A stretch of DNA of 64,000 bases. Source: Pogona vitticeps (taxonomy: Eukaryota; Chordata; Lepidosauria; Squamata; Agamidae). The position numbers and the translations under genes are program-made. Below, in pieces: positions 53,132 to 63,429 of the stretch; within the stretch, counting starts at the first letter, position 1; every line of letters begins with the position of its first letter. The notes below the pieces were generated by a model. It did no database searches. It saw nothing but the letters and a program-made list of their open reading frames with translations, and was not told where the DNA came from. The DNA lies in contig NC_135787.1 in the NCBI RefSeq assembly GCF_051106095.1, positions 177,255,501 through 177,319,500 on the forward strand. Reading direction: 5' to 3'.

Positions 53132-55900
53132 CTGAGGTGAAACAAAAGATCAGTGTCCAGATTCCTTACTTGGAAATATATTGCAGATCAAGCAACATTC
53201 TACAGTTGCTGATCCCCAGGAAAATTAAGACATCTGTCAAAATTGGTCTAAGCTACCATAGGGGTACTTTGGCCATCTCATGAGAAGAGAAGACTCCCTG
53301 GAAAAGACCCTGATAAGTGCGAGGGCAAGAGGAGAAGGGGATGACAGAGGATGAGATGGTTGGACAGTGTCATCGAAGCGACCAACATGAATTTGGCCCA
53401 GCTCCGGGAGGCAGTGGAAGACAGGAGGGCCTGGCGTGCTCTGGTCCATGGGGTCACGAAGAGTTGGACACGACTAAATGACTAAACCACCACCATAGGG
53501 GCTAGATACAATTGTGGCTGCTGGACTGCCATTTGCTTGCTTAAACAGATTGTTGGGCCGGGAGGGGTGTAGGCTAATGATTAGGAAATTGTTAAAGTCT
53601 CTTCTTCAGTGTTTTGAGTAGGGAGAGGCTACTGCAGCTTAGATGGAAGGTAAGCCTCCCCGAAGAATGTGAGGACATCCTCTGGGCCTGACGCAGCACC
53701 CTGTTGGCTGCTCCTTCCAGTACAGAAGTCCCACTGGATTGCTTCTGACACAAATGGAGACGTAAGGATCGGTGTTATCAAAGTGCTCATGAGTTTGATG
53801 AGACAGTAGGCAGTGGCCCTGATCCTTTTGTACTGAGCACATTCCTCTACTAAATAAAGAACTTAAATACTTATCTCAATCTTAAAGGTGCTGCAGGCCT
53901 TTTAAAAAAAGTCACACTGAGATAGATATAACATGGCTACGTCTTTGAAAATCTTCTGCATGGTTTTACTCTATATTGGTGATATTCAAAAACCATTGCA
54001 TGTATACAAAGGCCTGAACTTTTGAGTCTTCATGTGCATCTCAGGAATGAGCTGGAAACTGCTATATGGAAGTCATTTTTCCAGCATTCTTCTGATATTC
54101 ATCATCCTGTGGGAATCTGCCACTGTCATTCTCAAGAGCATATACTGTGTCAGTGCTGTATGGCATTCCAGACATTGTTGTCTGTTGTCTCCACCAACCC
54201 TAGCCAATGGGGAGGAACCATGGGAATGACAGTCCAACAACATCTGGAAAGCCCCCCCCCCACTACCAGAACAGAGCTTACCTTCCCGATTGACAGCTTT
54301 TTGTATGGATCCCACATAATGCATTGTCAGCTGGTACTGATGCCTACAATGTATGCTCAACTGAAACATGCTGCTGTGTCACAGCACCTCTCTCCCACCC
54401 CATGGACTGAAATTTTATTGCCCTGGAAGGGAAACTCCTACCTGGATCGATGTCATTGGCCACAACCTGTGATGCACCACTCATCATGGCTGCAATGGCA
54501 GTTGCTCCACAGCCGCTGCCAAGGTCTAGAATGCTCTTCCTGTGGACCACCTTTGGGTTATCAAGAAGGTACCTATTTTGAAAAATGAGAAAAGGGGAAA
54601 GATTCACAACAAAATCTATTATATCAGTCTATTGCAGTGCTTCTCAAACCAATCCTGTACATAGCTCAGAGATAGGAGAAGTTGTATTTTGGGATTACAA
54701 CTTCCAGCAAACCCCAACCAATTTTTCCAAGCTTTGATCTTTAAAGCCAAGGGCTCATGGCTTTTAAAGCCAAGGGCTCTTTAAAGCCAAGCCCTTTAAA
54801 GCCAAGGGCTCATGGCTTTTGTCTCTTGCACTTCCTCCTAAAGCCCTTTCCCATCATTCCAGATGCTTCAGAAAGATGATAGTCATTGGTTGATTTGTAT
54901 CTACTCATTAGGGAGTTAAAGCTCTTGGTGCATGCTCTGCAGGACTCCCGCTATGAATAGTTCACACACACACCTGACCCCCTTTTTTGTCGGACAAATC
55001 TTTGTAACTTTACAAACTGCAATGGCAAGCACAGCTTCAATAGATACAGCTGCCTCCCCACCATCCCATAGACCTGTTAAAAAGTTGTTAAAGGTTTAGG
55101 TTAAGAAACATCACATTGTCTCTAGAAAGGGGGAGAAATATGTTTCCCATTAAACAGATTCTACAATAACTGGTTGAATAGCTCAGTGAGTAGATACTTG
55201 GTTGCAGAGCTAGAGGTTGGGAGTTCAATTCCCCACTGTGCCTCCCATGGGAAAAGCCCGGCCTATGTATCCTTGGGCAAGCTGCACAGTCCCAAAGTGC
55301 CCCAGAGACTGGTAAAGCACTTCAGTATCTAGAAATCCTGAAGCAGTTCACAAGTCAAATTTGATTTTAAGGCACATTTTTAAAAAACAGCATGCAAAGT
55401 TTCTAGTACATATGTTGTTCTACACTAGGATGAAAACAACAGTCTTGTGTCACCTTGAAGTTTAAGATACTTCTTGTAACCTAAGCTTGCTGTAATCAAT
55501 CAATTGGTGTTTAAAATAACTTCTGAGTCAGCTGCTTTTGCTACAATAAGTAAATGGGAAAGCCTCTTTGGAAACGATACCTTGCTAGCCCTTGGCCTCC
55601 TGGCCAGTAGATTGCCCAGTAAGGGTCTCCATATGGCCACAGGGTGGTTTTGTCATGCCAAAATCTGCAGTGAGGAGTCAGGAGTCGTAGCCTTATTTCT
55701 GGTGTCAGGTTCCCACTGTTGACAACTTCAGTGTTCTCCTCCAGAAAAGCCCTCATCTCTGGATCCAAAGGTTTTCCAGAAATCAACCTGTGACAGCACC
55801 TCCAAAGTGAACAGCTGCTTTGACTCTTCTGCTTTAAGTCTTTTCTGATGATGTCCCCACCACATACTTGTAGCAGCCGTCGGCAATCTTTGAAAATCAT
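52788..55900 (-). CDS. ETFBKMT: ETFBKMT, ETF-beta lysine methyltransferase (3 coding exons)
   Basis: The exons join in phase to 264 codons plus stop (mammalian protein 262). It is a seven-beta-strand, SAM-dependent methyltransferase: motif I LDLGSGCGATAIAA at residues 122-135, the acidic end of strand 2 in VVANDIDP (143-150), and post-II GDMFY (189-193). Mammalian ETFBKMT (METTL20) trimethylates two lysines of the electron transfer flavoprotein beta subunit in mitochondria. The first ~45 residues are basic and hydroxylated with few acids, consistent with a mitochondrial leader. DPYWAIYWPGGQ and LADSLHQWLKK are family blocks. No lesion is seen; the gene looks functional. Upstream noncoding exon is inferred near 60 kb. 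Confidence 0.96.
53255..53501 (+). mobile_element. BovB 3' fragment with 10-bp target duplication
   Basis: ACCATAGGGG is duplicated exactly at 53255-53264 and 53492-53501. The insert 53265-53491 is the last ~227 bp of BovB, from TACTTTGGCCATCTCATGAG to the tail CTAAATGACTAAACCACC. It lies in antisense in the ETFBKMT intron. Little decay, so recent. Confidence 0.93.
53640..53975. mobile_element. PLE-like end relic
   Basis: CTTAAAGGTGCTGCAGGCC near 53881 and AACATGGCTACGTCTTTGA near 53930 match the usual 3' end outline of PLE copies in amniotes. Strongly decayed. Confidence 0.35.
54442..54572 (-). CDS. ETFBKMT: ETFBKMT middle coding exon (motif I)
   Basis: Acceptor TTTTCAAAATAG|GTA and donor CCAG|GTAGGA (minus strand). 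Encodes YLLDNPKVVHRKSILDLGSG, CGATAIAAMMSGASQVVAND and IDP: the SAM-binding core. Confidence 0.97.
54745..54825. repeat. Local tandem repeat
   Basis: TTTAAAGCCAAGGGCTC occurs at about 54740 and 54762, with a third partial copy and another full copy ending near 54815; GGGCTCATGGCTTTT twice. Confidence 0.8.
55170..55378 (+). mobile_element. tRNA-derived SINE
   Basis: GTTGAATAGCTCAGTGAGTAG (A box, shown in part), GGGAGTTCAATTCCCC (B box), TATCCTTGGGCAAGCTGC and GGTAAAGCACTTCAGTATCT. Same body type as 17208-17425 and 49630-49845. In the ETFBKMT intron, antisense to the gene. Confidence 0.75.
55581..55900 (-). CDS. ETFBKMT: ETFBKMT first coding exon
   Basis: ATG at 55898-55900; donor GCAAG|GTATCG. 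The exon itself reaches upstream to the acceptor TACCTACCTCCAG|TTTTG at 55968. Encodes MIFKDCRRLLQVCGG, then LDPEMRAFLEENTEVVNSGN, LTPEIRLRLLTPHCRFW and DPYWAIYWPGGQGLA. The start is the first ATG in frame after the acceptor; the leader before LDPE is not conserved at residue level. Confidence 0.9.
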
Positions 55901-55939
55901 GGATGCCTTGCACTTGGGAAACTACTTCCCAGAGTCCAA

Positions 55940-55948
55940 TCAGACCAT
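55940..55948 (-). promoter_or_regulatory. Minimal uORF in ETFBKMT 5' UTR
   Basis: ATG GTC TGA on the minus strand, 39 bp before the main ATG in the same exon. Two codons plus stop. Such short uORFs can lower main-frame initiation; here this is inference only. Confidence 0.45.
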
Positions 55949-56249
55949 ATTTGCAGAAAATGTCAAAACTGGAGGTAGGTAGAAAAATCCACACACAATA
56001 GCATTTGGCATTTAGAGGGAACAATTTCTGAAAATAAAAGGGATTAAGTGTTCCATTACAGATTGATGTATAAAAGAGCACTAAGACCGCCATCTTATGG
56101 CCAAACAATATTATTGCTGATTGTTAAATTATTTCCCATATTCTGCATACATTCTCCCTCCCCTTTTCTGAATTATTATTTTTTACATGTATAACTTGGG
56201 TACATGTGTAACAAATGTTCAGTTTTTCCTCAACTCATTTTAAATGTGC

Positions 56250-56565
56250 TGATGACGGAGAGCTTTACAGATCCTATGGAGCACCAGGATGACGAAGACA
56301 TGGGTTCTAGATCAAGGCTGAACTTTCCCTCAAATCTGAAATGACTAAACTGAGATTGTCATGAGAAGATAAGATTCAGTGAAAAAGACAATAAAGCTAG
56401 GAATGCAGGAAGACTAAGGATGAGATGGATTGACTCAGTAAAGGAAGCTATGCCCTTTAGTTTGCACAACAGAAGCAGGGCTCTTAGAAGACCTTCTGGA
56501 AGTCATCAGTTCATAGAGTGTCTATAAATTGAAAGTGAGTTGACAGCACGTAACAGCAACAAACA
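56250..56565 (+). mobile_element. Old RTE 3' end
   Basis: GATCAAGGCTGAACTTTCCC, ACTAAACTGAGATTGTCATG, GATGAGATGGATTGACTCAG and AGTGAGTTGACAGCACGTAA plus CAGCAACAA align with the last 300 bp of 340-1565. Confidence 0.7.
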
Positions 56566-57066
56566 TTTGTTTTTATTAAGACCATTCATCTTTCAAGTTT
56601 TGTCCGTTCTGGTTGATGTTAAATCCTTTCATCTGAATATGCCAAGATTCTCTTCATGGACCCTCTTCATGCAAAGCACTGCTCTGTCACTGAATTACAG
56701 CCATTCCCAAATTCCTGTGGTACAGGGAATATTCCAATAGTTGCCAAGTTTTAGATCAGTGCCTACCCCTGTGCATCTAATAGTACTGTATTTTGATCTG
56801 CACTGTTAAAAAGTCCTAATGTTTCCTAATACTACACAAACCTTCATTGGCTGATTTTCTGAAGACAAACCTTTTGAAGAAGAAACGAGCACAGGTCTTG
56901 CCAGTTTGGGTGGAAGGGTTGGTGGATTTGTGAGTAAACAAGTGTTCTAGGGTTTCTTTTGCCAATTTGTAGCTTACTGGCAATACAGACTACAACTTGA
57001 TACAATACAAAATAAAGAAACAATGAAGTTAGCAAACTGCTGGAAAGATAAATATGAACTGATATA

Positions 57067-57494
57067 CAGTGGTGCCTCACTAGATGATTACCTTGCAAAA
57101 TGGTTAATTCGCAAGACGATGGTTTTTTGTGATCGCTATAGCACTTCGCAAAAAGGTTTTCCCTATGGGCGATTTTCGCTAGACAATGTTTTGGTCCATG
57201 CTTCGCAAGACGGTTTTTTTGCAAGACGACAATTTTGATAGCTGCATCCGCACTTTGCAAAATGGTTTTTAGGGACAGTTTTTCACAAGACAGCGATGTT
57301 GACAGCTGGGACCCCCCTTCGCAAAACGGTTTTCCTATGGGCAATTTTCAAAAAACAACGATTTTCCCCCCATTGGAACACATTAAATAGATTTCAATGC
57401 ATTCCAATGGGGAACCGCATTTCGCAAGATGATGTTTTTGCAACACAGCGATTTTTGGCGGAACGAATTAACATCGTCTTGCGAGGCACCACTA
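57067..57494. mobile_element. Short inverted-repeat DNA element (TA-flanked)
   Basis: Starts CAGTGGTGCCTCACTAGATG and ends CGTCTTGCGAGGCACCACTA. The interior repeats TTCGCAAGACG/TTCGCAAAACGG-type text several times (for example near 57201, 57318 and 57421). Upstream of the ETFBKMT coding exons. Confidence 0.82.
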
Positions 57495-57499
57495 TATAT

Positions 57500-59080
57500 T
57501 TTACCATGCAAAATGGGGTATATAACCTGATGGGGCTACCAACATTTTTTTTCTCATAGAGCTCCTCTGCCTTTAATGGGTGGGATGTCTGGTGAAATGC
57601 CTCAAATTTAAAGCATGAAAGATCATGAAAACCTGAAATGCAATGACGTGCCCTCATCTGAATTTTTAGTTGTTACAGGCAGGGGGCAAAAGTAGAGCAA
57701 CTCTAAACCTGACATCTTGTGGCACACATGGAGGAAAGAGCAAATAACTATTTAATGTGATCAACACAAGAAACAACAGTGATTAATAATTAGGCTTAAA
57801 TCATAACCTGGCTGGTATAAATTTATGAAAACCTTAAGAACTATTGGAAGACAAATGAACACGAACCAAGCTATCTACACTAGTAAAAGAAAGAAAAGCT
57901 ATGACAAATTATTTAAACTAATAAGACCAATGTGTTTTCAAAAACTATGAAAAGTATTTTAGAGAGCATAGTTATCCTTATGAAGACAGAATAAAGAGTT
58001 TTGCAGTATCTTAAAGGCTAACATATTTATAGTGCTATATATTCAGAAAAGTGTATCCCTCCAGCAGGGCTCCCATAATATGGCATGACTCATCTCACAA
58101 CCAGTGGAAGAGCAGGCACCCAACAGGCACCCTAGTGGGGATGGGGACACTTACACAGTTGTCCTTGACCTCCACATTTGGGTATGAGGGTACTAAGCTA
58201 ATAGTTTTCTCTTGACAAGAAAAAAAGGTGTATGTCATCATAAATGTATTTTAAGGTGCTCTTACATCTCTTTGTTATGTTAGCTGAAACAGACTGCCTC
58301 TGGAAGCTGTATAAATAAAGCAAGAGCAACTGGCAAGAGAAATTACATTCAGTTTTGATTGTGCTGTCCTTCTGTCTCATTCTATTATGAACTGTTTTGA
58401 GCAATGTTCTGTCAAAAGCAGCATGTGAATTAGCATCAACTCTAAAGTTATGACATGAAATCATCAGACAAATAGTGACTATTACATTTGCCTTCTACAT
58501 TCTGTTGCCCTCCAGATGTTTTAGACTACACATCTCATCATCCTCAGCCATCATGAAAAAAAAATACTTGCTAGGGAAGGATTACCAATATGGTGTAGTG
58601 GCTATGACTCTGGAGAACAGCCATGGAAACTGACTGGGGGAGTGGAGCTGATAAAACCACTCAAATATCCCACTTACCTTGAAAGCCTGATTAGGTTCAC
58701 TATAAGCCAGTTCTGACTTGACATCACAGAAGGGATGCCTGGAGCCAAAGGGCAACATCTCAAGAGCAACAGTATGGAAAAGGTGACTTCACAGCACAAA
58801 ACAAATCTTAGAAAAGTTACTTTTAAAATTATAACTCTATAGAACCCTACAGCCGGCATAGGCAGTAGCTGCGCTGTAAGGGGCGTTCTGGCAGTTGTGC
58901 TTTTAAAAGCTGTCACCAAAACTAATTATATTTCCAGCATGCTATCCTCCTCCCACAAAGTAGCTTTTTTATTCACAGCCTGAAGAAAATATTTAATGTG
59001 ACAATTAATTCAGTCAGTTTCTTATTCCCTCCTCCTATTTCTAAGACTCTGAAGGCAGAAAAGAGTAGGACTTACTCTGT
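57500..59080. other. ETFBKMT 5' intron, no gene recognised
   Basis: A PLE-like AGTATCTTAAAGGCTAACAT lies at about 57998 and a hAT MITE-like CTCCAGATGTTTTAGACTAC at 58513. Otherwise nothing nameable. Confidence 0.4.
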
Positions 59081-59089
59081 TGGTGGGAA

Positions 59090-59190
59090 GGGGATGTTAT
59101 CATCTTTTTAGTAAGGTAAGCCACCTTGAGTTCTTTTTAAGAAGAAAGGCAGGATAAAAATATTTTACATAAATTAATAAATAAATGTTA
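59090..59190 (+). mobile_element. CR1/L2-type LINE 3' tail
   Basis: GTAAGCCACCTTGAGTTC, GGCAGGATAAAAATAT and an ATTAATAAATAAAT tail match the 3' end at 180-330. Confidence 0.6.
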
Positions 59191-59324
59191 GGTAATATCC
59201 CTGCAGAGAAAAAGAAACAATTTGCTGCAATAAAACCCGAATATAATACACCTTAAGTAGCAAAGATTTGGGGGGGGGGGGAGAGAAGTCTTGTTGACTC
59301 TTTAAGTTAAATCCAAACCACTAC

Positions 59325-59366
59325 CTTTTTCTTTCCTTTCCTTTCCTTTCCTTTCTTTCTTTCTTT
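59325..59366. repeat. (CTTTC)n microsatellite
   Basis: TTTCC/TTTCT units in tandem. Confidence 0.9.
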
Positions 59367-59879
59367 TGGTTTAAAAATGGCATAATATTCTGCAGAATCT
59401 TTTGAGAGTTAGCACTCCTTCCCCAAGCATGGAGTCACAAAAGGTGAGAGTCAGAGAAGCGGGGGGGGGGGATGGGAAGCTGCAAAAATACGCAAGATCT
59501 TAATGACTGCATTTTATTGCTAATCCCACGGAATTCACGATCATTTAGCAGGTGATGCAAAAGGGTTTTTTCCTAGCTGGGACTAGCAATGGGGAAGTCA
59601 GCTTTAGGTCCCCACCCTGCCCTACTCGTGATGGGGTCAAGGGACTTAATTTGCAGAGGGGCACCTGTGTCAGTCTGTTTCAATGTGTCTTGAGTTATCA
59701 GGGACACGACCCACTTCTTGACTCACACGGAGCGCAAGAGCCACATGTTTGCACAGCTCTCGGAGGGAACCTATTGTTGGGGATGAAATGGGAAGTACCC
59801 GTTTTGGGGGGTGACGGGGTGACCCCCCCCCAAAAAAAGGAAGCGCTGTCCTCTATGGGTTGAGCCTCAGCTACTCGCC

Positions 59880-60200
59880 TTCTTTCCGCGTGATTCCTTA
59901 TTGCACGAACAACAACATTCGCACAACCCTCTGCCTCAGTGAAACCAATCGTCGGAGTTGAGACACCATGCACGGCAGCCTTTACTTCCTGTTTCTATTT
60001 GAACGCCGCCATATGCGGGGAAGCACGGCCTTGTCGCTCGGATACCGCCTACATTATCTTTATCTCTATGGTTCCTTGTACTGTTCTTTCCCTTTCCCTC
60101 TGCATTGAGTGCTCCACATGGTCGATTAGGGACCGGAAGTATAGTAGTTGAGAATGTTTCCATCGATCTATTTTCTTTACTTCTATGTTTCTGATCTAAT
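59880..60200 (-). promoter_or_regulatory. Probable ETFBKMT promoter/first exon zone
   Basis: Locally CpG-richer sequence (GAACGCCGCCATATGCGGGG near 60001) with two ETS-type motifs, ACTTCCTG at 59983 region and CCGGAAGT at 60132 region. No TATA box. Placed ~4 kb upstream of the first ETFBKMT coding exon on its strand. No clear donor for a noncoding exon could be fixed, so the assignment is inferred. Confidence 0.4.
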
Positions 60201-60848
60201 CCGGCTCACCTTTTAGTTTTTATATTTAAAAAAAAAACTGTGTTGTGCCCTAGCCGTTAACTACAAGTTTTCTGGCATGAGACCAGTGAAAGAGAGACGT
60301 TTTTGCTATTATATTTCGGTTTGTCAAGCTGCAATAAAAGTCATAGATTAGACAGAGGTTTTATTAAATTTTAACAATCCCCTCCTCCCTTTTTTATTAT
60401 AGCATTCTTCTATACATTCTTCAGCATCATTTTTCCACCTCAGACCGCATTTAGGTTGATCTAGTGGGATGACATAAGAGTAGACTCTTTGAACTTGTCT
60501 CCATATGAAAGAATAGAGCAGTTAGATAACTTCTGGCTTGAGATTTACATCTTTATTTTTCTTTTTAAAAGAATAACTAAGGCCTTGAGGTCCCCTGATA
60601 AGAGACACATCATGGACAAAAATTACTTTTTATGGTCTGCTACTCCAAAAATCTCCTAACCAGCATGGCCAAACTGTTACTCAAGAACAAAAATTGTGGT
60701 CCGCTAAAGGCAAAGTCGCTGATTGTCACCCACAGTTTCTAGCTAAAACCATTCACAATATCACTGATCTACAAGGACCCATGCTAGACAATCACATTTA
60801 TATTTTACAGACCTTGGGAGGTAGGCGTTTACTAGCATGCAGACAGGT

Positions 60849-60960
60849 TTGTTGTTGTTACAGGCTATCAAGTTGCCTCAGACTCATGGTGACCCCATGA
60901 ATGTACAGTCTCCTCAATGTCCTGTCCTAAACAGCTCCGTTCAGCTCTTGTAAACTAGCT
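60849..60960 (-). mobile_element. Old RTE 3' end, antisense
   Basis: GTTGTTGTTACAGGCTATCA, GTTGCCTCAGACTCATGGTG and ACCCCATGAATG are the reverse of the RTE tail (CATGGGGTCACCATGAGTC...TAACAACAACAA). Confidence 0.65.
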
Positions 60961-60970
60961 TGTCGCTTTT

Positions 60971-61001
60971 TTTGTAGGCATCCTTCAGTCCCGAGATACC
61001 G
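60971..61001 (-). mobile_element. Orphan 3' tail of zinc-finger LINE
   Basis: GTAGGCATCCTTCAGTCCCG plus AGATAC is the reverse of the 3' tail of the LINE copies at 9099-9879 and 24465-24867. No coding sequence follows. Confidence 0.55.
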
Positions 61002-61006
61002 CCAAG

Positions 61007-61420
61007 GTCTCTGGCCGGCTTACAACAATTTAAATACAGTAAAAAGATAAAACAATTAAAATACAATAAAAAAATACAGTGCTCTAAAAATTGTTATCAG
61101 GACCCACAGTTGATATTAAATTAAAAACCTTCTCAAACAGGAAGGTTTTGACATGGCGCCGAAACATCACCAACATCGGCGCCAGAAGAATCTGACTCGG
61201 GATGGTGTTCCATAGTCTGGGGGCTGCTGCTGAAAAGGCCCTTTGTCTACAAGCCCCCCCCTTACCTCAAGGGATGGCTCTTTCAAAAGGGCCCCCTGGC
61301 TAGATCTTAACTGTTGGGTAGGCTCATATGGAAGGAAGCGGTCCTTCAGGTATCCAGGACCCAAGCAGTTTACGGCTTTATGTGTCAAAACATACAAAGC
61401 AGCGGTGCCGGTGGCAAGAG
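61007..61420 (-). mobile_element. CR1/L2-type LINE 3' region, antisense
   Basis: CTGGCCGGCTTACAACAATT near 61012 mirrors GTAAGCCGCCTAGAG of the LINE end at 180-330, followed by A-rich text and then a conserved-looking block (GGCGCCAGAAGAATCTGACT, CGGGATGGTGTTCCATAGTC, GAAAAGGCCCTTTGTC). Family not certain. Confidence 0.45.
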
Positions 61421-62530
61421 TGGCCAAGAGCAGGGAGGCTGAGCATGGACAGGTGCTCCGGCTACTGTCCTCCCCGCAGAATAGGTGGAAGTGACCAAGA
61501 GGCGGGAGGCTGACCATGGGTGGGTGCTCTGGATGCTGGTAGTGGCAGCGATTGGGGTTGCCAAGAGCAGGGAGGCTGAGCATGACCGGGTGCTCCAGCT
61601 GCTGGCCTCCTACCGGTGGTGGCAGGGATGAGCAAGAGCTGGGAGGCTGAGCATGGGCGGATGCTCTGGCGGCTGGCCTCCTGGTGGCAGAAGTGGCCAA
61701 GAACCGGGAGGCTCAGCATGGCTGGGTGCTCCGGCTGCTGGCCTCCCGGTGGCAGAAGTGGCCAAGAGCCGGGGAGGCTCAGCATGGCCGGGTGCTCGGG
61801 ATGCTGGCCTCGCGGTGGCGGAGGCAGGAGTAGCCAAAACCAAGAAGACTGAGCACAGCCGGGTGGTCCGGATGCTGGCCTCCCGGCCCTTGGCTACACC
61901 CGCCGCCTCCACTGGGAGGTCAGCATCTATAGCAGCTGGCCATGCTGAGGCTCCCAGCTCTTGGCTACTTCCGCCATCAGCACCGCCAGGAGGCCAGAAT
62001 CCGGAGCACCTGGCTTCCCGGTGGTGCCGGCGCCGGACGTGGTTAAGAGCTGGGAGGCTTAGCATGGCCGGGTGCTATGGATGCTGGCATCTCAGCGGCA
62101 TTGGCAGCAAAGGGGATTGCCAAGATCGGGGAGGCTGAGCAAGGTCAGGTGCTCCAAATGCTGGCCTCCCACTGGAGTCGGCGGGTGTAGCCAAGAGCTG
62201 GGAAGCTGAACATGACCGGGTGCTCCAGCTGCTGGCCTCCTGGAGGCAGTGACAACAACAGGGTTCCCTGAGAGCCGGGAGGCTGAGCAGTCCAGGTACT
62301 CCAGCTGATGGCCTCCCGTTGCTGGCAGCAACAGGGGTGCCCAATAGCCGGGAGGCTGAGCATGACTGTGTGCTCCGGCTGCTGGACTCCTGGCGGCAGT
62401 AGCGGGAGTGGCCAAGGGCCGGATGGCTGAACATGGCTGGGTGCTCCGGCTGCTGGGCTCCCGGTGGAAGTGGCAGCAAAAGGAGTTGCTAAGAGCTGGA
62501 ATGGTGAGCATGGCCGGGTGCTCCACTACT
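61420..62530. repeat. GC-rich ~66-72-bp minisatellite
   Basis: About 16 degenerate units built on GAGCYGGGAGGCTGAGCATG, GCCGGGTGCTCCGGNTGCTG and GCCTCCYGGYGGC with a variable GGCAGCA-type spacer. Units between about 61880 and 62010 are inverted relative to the rest. Because units are near a multiple of three and GC-rich, long frames stay open on both strands; they are not genes. Confidence 0.9.
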
Positions 62531-62539
62531 GGCCTCCTG

Positions 62540-62807
62540 GCCTTTCATGAGTGTAGCCATAGATCCAGAACCCAAAGAGTTAACTGTAACTGAGGAGAAT
62601 GCTGAGCAATTAGAAATACAAACACCTGAATCACCTCCAGATTCTCCTCTCCCAGTAGACAAGCTGAGGGCAAGGCTTCGGGGAAGACTTATGACAAAAA
62701 GATCAGAGGGTCGCTTGAAGGCTGCCTGCAGAAACATCCGATCGACTAGCCCTGAGTTCTGACAGGATGAAAAGGCTTCCAGCAGTTCAAGGGACTCTTT
62801 TACTATA
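62540..62807 (+). other. Protein-like fragment between minisatellite blocks
   Basis: Frame 62547-62762 reads IDPEPKELTVTEENAEQLEI, then QTPESPPDSPLPVDKLRARL and RGRLMTKRSEGRLKAACRNI. An acidic Pro/Ser-rich part is followed by a basic one. I do not recognise it. The text just beyond the nested DNA element (63278-63430, for example CTTGAACCTTGTTCTCTGGA) may belong to the same unit. Possibly the end of a mobile-element ORF. Confidence 0.3.
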
Positions 62808-63274
62808 CAGTGAGGTCTCGACTTACGAACGTAATCTGTATTGGAAGGCGGTTCGTAGGTCAAAAAATTCATAGGTCGAATCTGCATTTCCCATAGGAAT
62901 GCATTGAAAGCCATTTAATCCGTATCTGCTGTTTTCCGTCCATAGAAACTACAGTGGTATCTCGCTTAACGATCACACCGTTTAACGATGAATCCGCATA
63001 GTGATCTGTTTTTAGTGGGTAAAAAATTGCACTGCGACGATCGGTAAGCGTTGCAATGTTTTTTTAAACAGCTGATCAGCGGTTCCAAAATGGCCGCCAT
63101 GCGCCCAAAATACCCGCCACAACCATTTTCACTTACCGAGGGCGCAAAAATGGCGGCGCTATAGAGGAACGTTGCTGAACAGTGAGTTTATCCTCCATAG
63201 GGCTTTTCCGTTCCGTTTAGCGATGTTTCCACAAAGTTTGTATGTAGAACCATCCGTAAGTCGAGACCCCACTG
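62808..63274. mobile_element. Two nested/fused short inverted-repeat DNA elements
   Basis: Outer: starts CAGTGAGGTCTCGACTTACG at 62808 and ends CGTAAGTCGAGACCCCACTG at 63274, TA on both sides, a clean inverted pair. Inner: starts CAGTGGTATCTCGCTTAACG at 62952, with AAAATGGCCGCC and AAAAATGGCGGCG typical of the family at 16773-17205; its right end is not seen before the outer element resumes near 63230. Confidence 0.8.
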
Positions 63275-63429
63275 TATAAACAGCTCACAGACGTAGGAAA
63301 ATCCGTGGAAGCAACAAGTCAAAACTCTGACTTGCACCCACGCTCCTGACAATCTTGAACCTTGTTCTCTGGACCCTTGGCTTTGGACTACGTTGTGTGT
63401 TTTGGCTTTCGTCTCTGACTCTGAACTAT

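Noticed and set aside
54022-54588. 188-codon plus-strand frame
   Set aside because: Antisense of an ETFBKMT exon and flanking intron; the minus strand holds the real methyltransferase motif.
55728-56108. 126-codon minus-strand frame overlapping ETFBKMT
   Set aside because: Out of frame with the conserved protein; the in-frame reading from 55900 carries the family blocks.
61167-62526. Frames of 134-177 codons on both strands
   Set aside because: Minisatellite units near a multiple of three; residue strings repeat and there is no conserved domain.
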